DNA of 7,575 bases, from NCBI GenBank assembly GCA_900542085.1, contig UQMK01000051.1, positions 1 to 7,575 of the forward strand, given 5' to 3'. Under the pieces are notes generated by a model, which worked only from the letters and a program-made list of their open reading frames with translations, did not search any database and was not told the DNA's origin. Both the position numbers and the translations under genes were made by a program. This DNA is from an uncultured Collinsella sp. GTDB lineage: Bacteria; Actinomycetota; Coriobacteriia; Coriobacteriales; Coriobacteriaceae. Positions 5,495-7,575 of the stretch are shown here, piece by piece. Numbering within the stretch: the stretch's first letter is position 1; each line of letters opens with the position of its first letter.

Positions 5495-6781
5495 ATGTCG
5501 GTCGATATAGCCACGTATGTCCACGATCTTGCCGTTGCCGCCAAGGCAGCGTCGGCCTCGCTTGCCGCGGCGAGCGATGAGCAGCGCCAGGAAGCCGTGC
5601 GCGCCATGGCCACAGCGCTGCGCGATGGTGTCGATTCCATCGTTGCCGCCAACGAGCTCGATATGTCCGCTGCGCGCGATGCGGGCACCTCGGCGGGGCT
5701 CCTCGATCGCCTGTTGCTGACGCCCGAGCGCGTCGAGGGCATGGCCGCCGGCCTGGAGAAGCTCGCCGAGCTGCCCGATCCTGTCGGCCGTGTACTCGAC
5801 CACCGCGTGCTTGCAAGCGGTGTGGATCTGACCCGCGTGAGCGTGCCGTTGGGCTTGGTCGCCATGGTGTATGAGGCTCGTCCCAACGTGACGGCAGATG
5901 CCGCGGGCATCTGCATCCGCACTGGCAACGCCTGCATTCTGCGCGGCGGTTCGCTGGCCTATCACTCGTGCGCCATGATTACCGAGTTGTTGGCCGATGC
6001 CCTCGAGGCGCAGGGCTTCCCGCGCGAGGCCGTCTCGATGATCGAGTCTACCGACCGCGAGGCCACCGGCAAGCTCATGAAGCTTCGCGGCATCGTCGAT
6101 GTGCTCATTCCGCGTGGCGGTGCGGGCCTGATCCAGCGCTGCGTGCGCGAGTCGCTTGTGCCGGTGATCGAGACGGGCACGGGCAACTGCCATATCTACG
6201 TGCATGAATCTGCCGACTTCGATAAAGCTCTCAGTATTATCGTTAATGCCAAGACCCAGCGCGTGGGCGTGTGCAATGCCGCTGAGTCGCTGCTGGTCGA
6301 CCGCGCCGTGGCAGATTCGTTTTTGCCGGCGGCCGTGGCCGTGCTGCACGACCACGGCGTGCTGATTCACGGTGACGAGGCCACGTGCGCTGCATGCGCC
6401 GATGCCGGTCTTGCCGAGGGCGATGACTTTGTTGCCGCAACCGAGGAGGACTGGGGACGCGAGTATCTGGCACTCGAGATGAGCGTGAAGGTCGTGGCGA
6501 ACGAGGACGAGGCCATCGCACACATCAACCGCTACGGCACCATGCATTCCGAGGCCATCATCGCCGAGGACACGGACGCTTGCGAGCGCTTCCTGGATGC
6601 GGTCGACGCCTCGGCCGTGTACGCCAACGCCAGCACGCGCTTCACCGACGGCGGCGAGTTTGGCCTGGGCGCCGAGATCGGCATCTCGACCCAAAAGCTC
6701 CACGCCCGCGGCCCCTTTGCCGCCGAGGCCCTCACCACCTACAAATACAAGCTCCGCGGCACCGGTCAGGTTCGCCCCTAA
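5495..6781 (+). CDS. proA: Glutamate-5-semialdehyde dehydrogenase (gamma-glutamyl phosphate reductase)
   Basis: This 428-residue cytoplasmic enzyme reduces gamma-glutamyl phosphate, the product of ProB, to glutamate 5-semialdehyde with NADPH; the product cyclises and is reduced by ProC to proline. It belongs to the aldehyde dehydrogenase superfamily and has the usual length of about 420 residues. MVYEARPNVTADAAG (124-138) and the RTGNACILRGGS segment belong to the cofactor-binding domain. Catalytic Cys232 lies in ETGTGNCHIYV. The C-terminal part carries EFGLGAEIGISTQKLHARGP, typical of ProA. AGAAAGGG stands six bases before the ATG and fixes the start. The gene has no partner on its own strand within the window: proB is 1.8 kb upstream with an opposite-strand gene between, so it needs its own promoter. 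proC is not present here. Confidence 0.97.
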   Translation: MSVDIATYVHDLAVAAKAASASLAAASDEQRQEAVRAMATALRDGVDSIVAANELDMSAARDAGTSAGLLDRLLLTPERVEGMAAGLEKLAELPDPVGRVLDHRVLASGVDLTRVSVPLGLVAMVYEARPNVTADAAGICIRTGNACILRGGSLAYHSCAMITELLADALEAQGFPREAVSMIESTDREATGKLMKLRGIVDVLIPRGGAGLIQRCVRESLVPVIETGTGNCHIYVHESADFDKALSIIVNAKTQRVGVCNAAESLLVDRAVADSFLPAAVAVLHDHGVLIHGDEATCAACADAGLAEGDDFVAATEEDWGREYLALEMSVKVVANEDEAIAHINRYGTMHSEAIIAEDTDACERFLDAVDASAVYANASTRFTDGGEFGLGAEIGISTQKLHARGPFAAEALTTYKYKLRGTGQVRP

Positions 6782-6798
6782 ACCTCTCGCAAACGAAA

Positions 6799-6835
6799 AA
6801 CCACCACAAAGGGGACAGGCACCTTCGTGGTGGTT
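6799..6835 (-). terminator. Hairpin terminator between proA and the HD hydrolase gene
   Basis: AACCACCAC (6799-6807) pairs with GTGGTGGTT (6827-6835) over nine base pairs. After one mismatch, AAGG (6809-6812) pairs with CCTT (6822-6825), closing a loop that contains GGACAGG. On the minus strand the stem is followed by TTTCGTTT, so it is a good intrinsic terminator for the HD gene. On the plus strand the stem lies 17 bases after the proA stop but lacks a T-run, so it may end proA transcripts less efficiently. The GGGGACAGG core resembles the other GGGGAC elements in this window. Confidence 0.85.
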
Positions 6836-6852
6836 ATAGGTGGCGTGGGCGG

Positions 6853-7452
6853 TTAGGCCTGGAAGGTGTCGCGGTCGGGGGCGAAGGACTGCATTGCTGC
6901 GATGGTGCGGTCGAAGAGCTCGGGGAGCTCCCAGCCCAGCATCTCGGCGCCCTGCGAAATCACGTCGCGCGAGCAGCCGGCGGCAAAGCGCTTGTCCTTG
7001 AACTTTTTCTTGAGCGACTTAGTCGTAAAGTCCATGACGCTTTTGCTCGGACGCATGATCACGGCAGCACCGATCAGGCCGGTGAGCTCGTCGCAGGCAA
7101 ACAGGATCTTTTCCATCTGCAGCTCGGGCTTGGGCAGCGAAGAGTTGAAATCGGACGTGTGCGTCTGGATGGCGCGGATGAGCTCAGGCGATGCGCCCTC
7201 GCCCTCAAGAATCTCGGCCGCATAGATAGTGTGGTTCATGGGGTCGTCCTCATGTTCCTCCCAATCCAGGTCGTGTAGCAGGCCGACGATGCCCCAAAAC
7301 TCCTCGTTCTCGGGGTCGAACTCGCGCGCAAAGTAGCGCATGGTGCCCTCGACCGTTTCGCCGTGGGTGATGTGGAACGGGTCTTTGTTGTGCTCGTTGA
7401 GCAATTCGAACGCACGGTCGCGGGTGATTCCGGCGGAAAGCAGCTCTGCCAT
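6853..7452 (-). CDS. HD-superfamily hydrolase, function unknown
   Basis: This 199-residue soluble protein carries the HD phosphohydrolase signature. His30 (HITHGE) is a candidate first metal ligand, His60-Asp61 (GLLHDLDWEE) is the HD pair, His74 and His98 (IQTHTSD) are further histidines, and Asp121 (ACDELTGL) is the likely last ligand. The segment DELTGLIGAAVIMRPSK and the later KSLKKKFKDKRFAAG are typical of a widespread group of small predicted HD hydrolases (COG2316-like, from memory) with no assigned substrate. Members of the HD superfamily are usually metal-dependent phosphohydrolases acting on nucleotides or related compounds; the substrate here is not readable. The open frame extends 38 codons upstream with a hydrophobic stretch, but AAGGAG six bases before the internal ATG shows that translation starts at 7452 and that the extension is noncoding leader. 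The gene is convergent with proA and single within the window. Confidence 0.92.
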   Translation of the reverse strand: MAELLSAGITRDRAFELLNEHNKDPFHITHGETVEGTMRYFAREFDPENEEFWGIVGLLHDLDWEEHEDDPMNHTIYAAEILEGEGASPELIRAIQTHTSDFNSSLPKPELQMEKILFACDELTGLIGAAVIMRPSKSVMDFTTKSLKKKFKDKRFAAGCSRDVISQGAEMLGWELPELFDRTIAAMQSFAPDRDTFQA

Positions 7453-7458
7453 AAAAGA

Positions 7459-7464
7459 CTCCTT
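7459..7464 (-). promoter_or_regulatory. Ribosome binding site that fixes the HD hydrolase start
   Basis: AAGGAG on the minus strand stands six bases before the ATG at 7452, an optimal match and spacing. It rules out the longer reading that would start at 7566 and give the protein a false N-terminal membrane segment. Confidence 0.9.
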
Positions 7465-7575
7465 GTGTTCGTAGGTATCGCTAAGAATGAATACTACTAG
7501 AACGACTAGAGCGAAAAAACGGCTTATAGGACAAAATGTGTGTCCCGATAGAACATCCGTTTCCATCCATTAATC
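7465..7575 (-). promoter_or_regulatory. AT-rich upstream region of the HD hydrolase gene
   Basis: This stretch is clearly richer in A and T than the genes and should contain the HD gene promoter. One candidate is TAGTAT (complement of 7491-7496) as -10 box with a T-rich -35 region opposite 7514-7519, which would leave a leader of about 30 bases. Two adjacent 9-bp copies, ACTAGAACG and ACTAGAGCG (7496-7513), overlap it. Further out, GGACA (7529-7533) and TGTCC (7541-7545) form a 5-bp inverted repeat with a 7-base spacer that could be an operator. None of this is strong enough to assign a regulator. Confidence 0.35.

Noticed and set aside
5456..6703. 415-codon minus-strand frame opposite proA
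   Set aside because: proA is unambiguous on the plus strand; the antisense product is His/Ala/Gly-rich without motifs.
7453..7566. N-terminal membrane segment on the HD hydrolase
   Set aside because: The AAGGAG site six bases before the internal ATG at 7452 and the AT-rich promoter-like composition show this part is untranslated.
1..7575. CRISPR array, phage genes, toxin-antitoxin or other defence system
   Set aside because: No regularly spaced repeats with unique spacers and no matching protein families are present; the genes are metabolic.

Overview
The window is 7.6 kb of high-GC bacterial DNA. Its codon use favours G or C at third positions, and most start codons follow AAGGAG or AAAGGG-type ribosome binding sites. 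The proteins look actinobacterial. The short GGGGAC-containing palindromes in the intergenic gaps are most like what I would expect in the Coriobacteriia, perhaps Collinsella or a relative. That placement is inference from gene style; no ribosomal or marker gene is present.

Layout from left to right. Bases 1-211 hold no gene but contain a perfect 33-bp inverted repeat plus a third, degenerate copy. A near-consensus promoter (TTGACA-N16-TAAAAT) then drives a tRNA-Ala(CGC) gene, which ends in a strong intrinsic terminator. About 20 bases further on starts a 152-residue protein of unknown function with a charged coiled coil, a Pro/Ala/Lys-rich linker and a C-terminal membrane anchor. Next on the same strand come pncB (nicotinate phosphoribosyltransferase, NAD salvage) and proB (glutamate 5-kinase, first step of proline synthesis). 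A 276-base gap after proB holds an imperfect tandem duplication that includes the proB stop region, a 98-base extended hairpin, and two GGGGAC motifs. A convergent prolyl aminopeptidase gene (S33 alpha/beta hydrolase) follows on the minus strand. Divergent from it is proA (glutamate-5-semialdehyde dehydrogenase, second step of proline synthesis). The last gene, convergent with proA and separated from it by a hairpin terminator, is a small HD-superfamily hydrolase on the minus strand.

The metabolic theme is proline: proB and proA make it from glutamate, and the peptidase between them would release N-terminal proline from peptides. The usual proB-proA pair is split here by this opposite-strand gene, so proA must be transcribed from its own promoter. 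pncB adds NAD salvage and the HD protein is uncharacterised.

I see no CRISPR array, transposase, phage gene or defence system. The genes are ordinary housekeeping genes. The less ordinary content is in the gaps: several different palindromic repeats, many built around a GGGAC or GGGGAC core, lie in intergenic positions and often touch gene ends.
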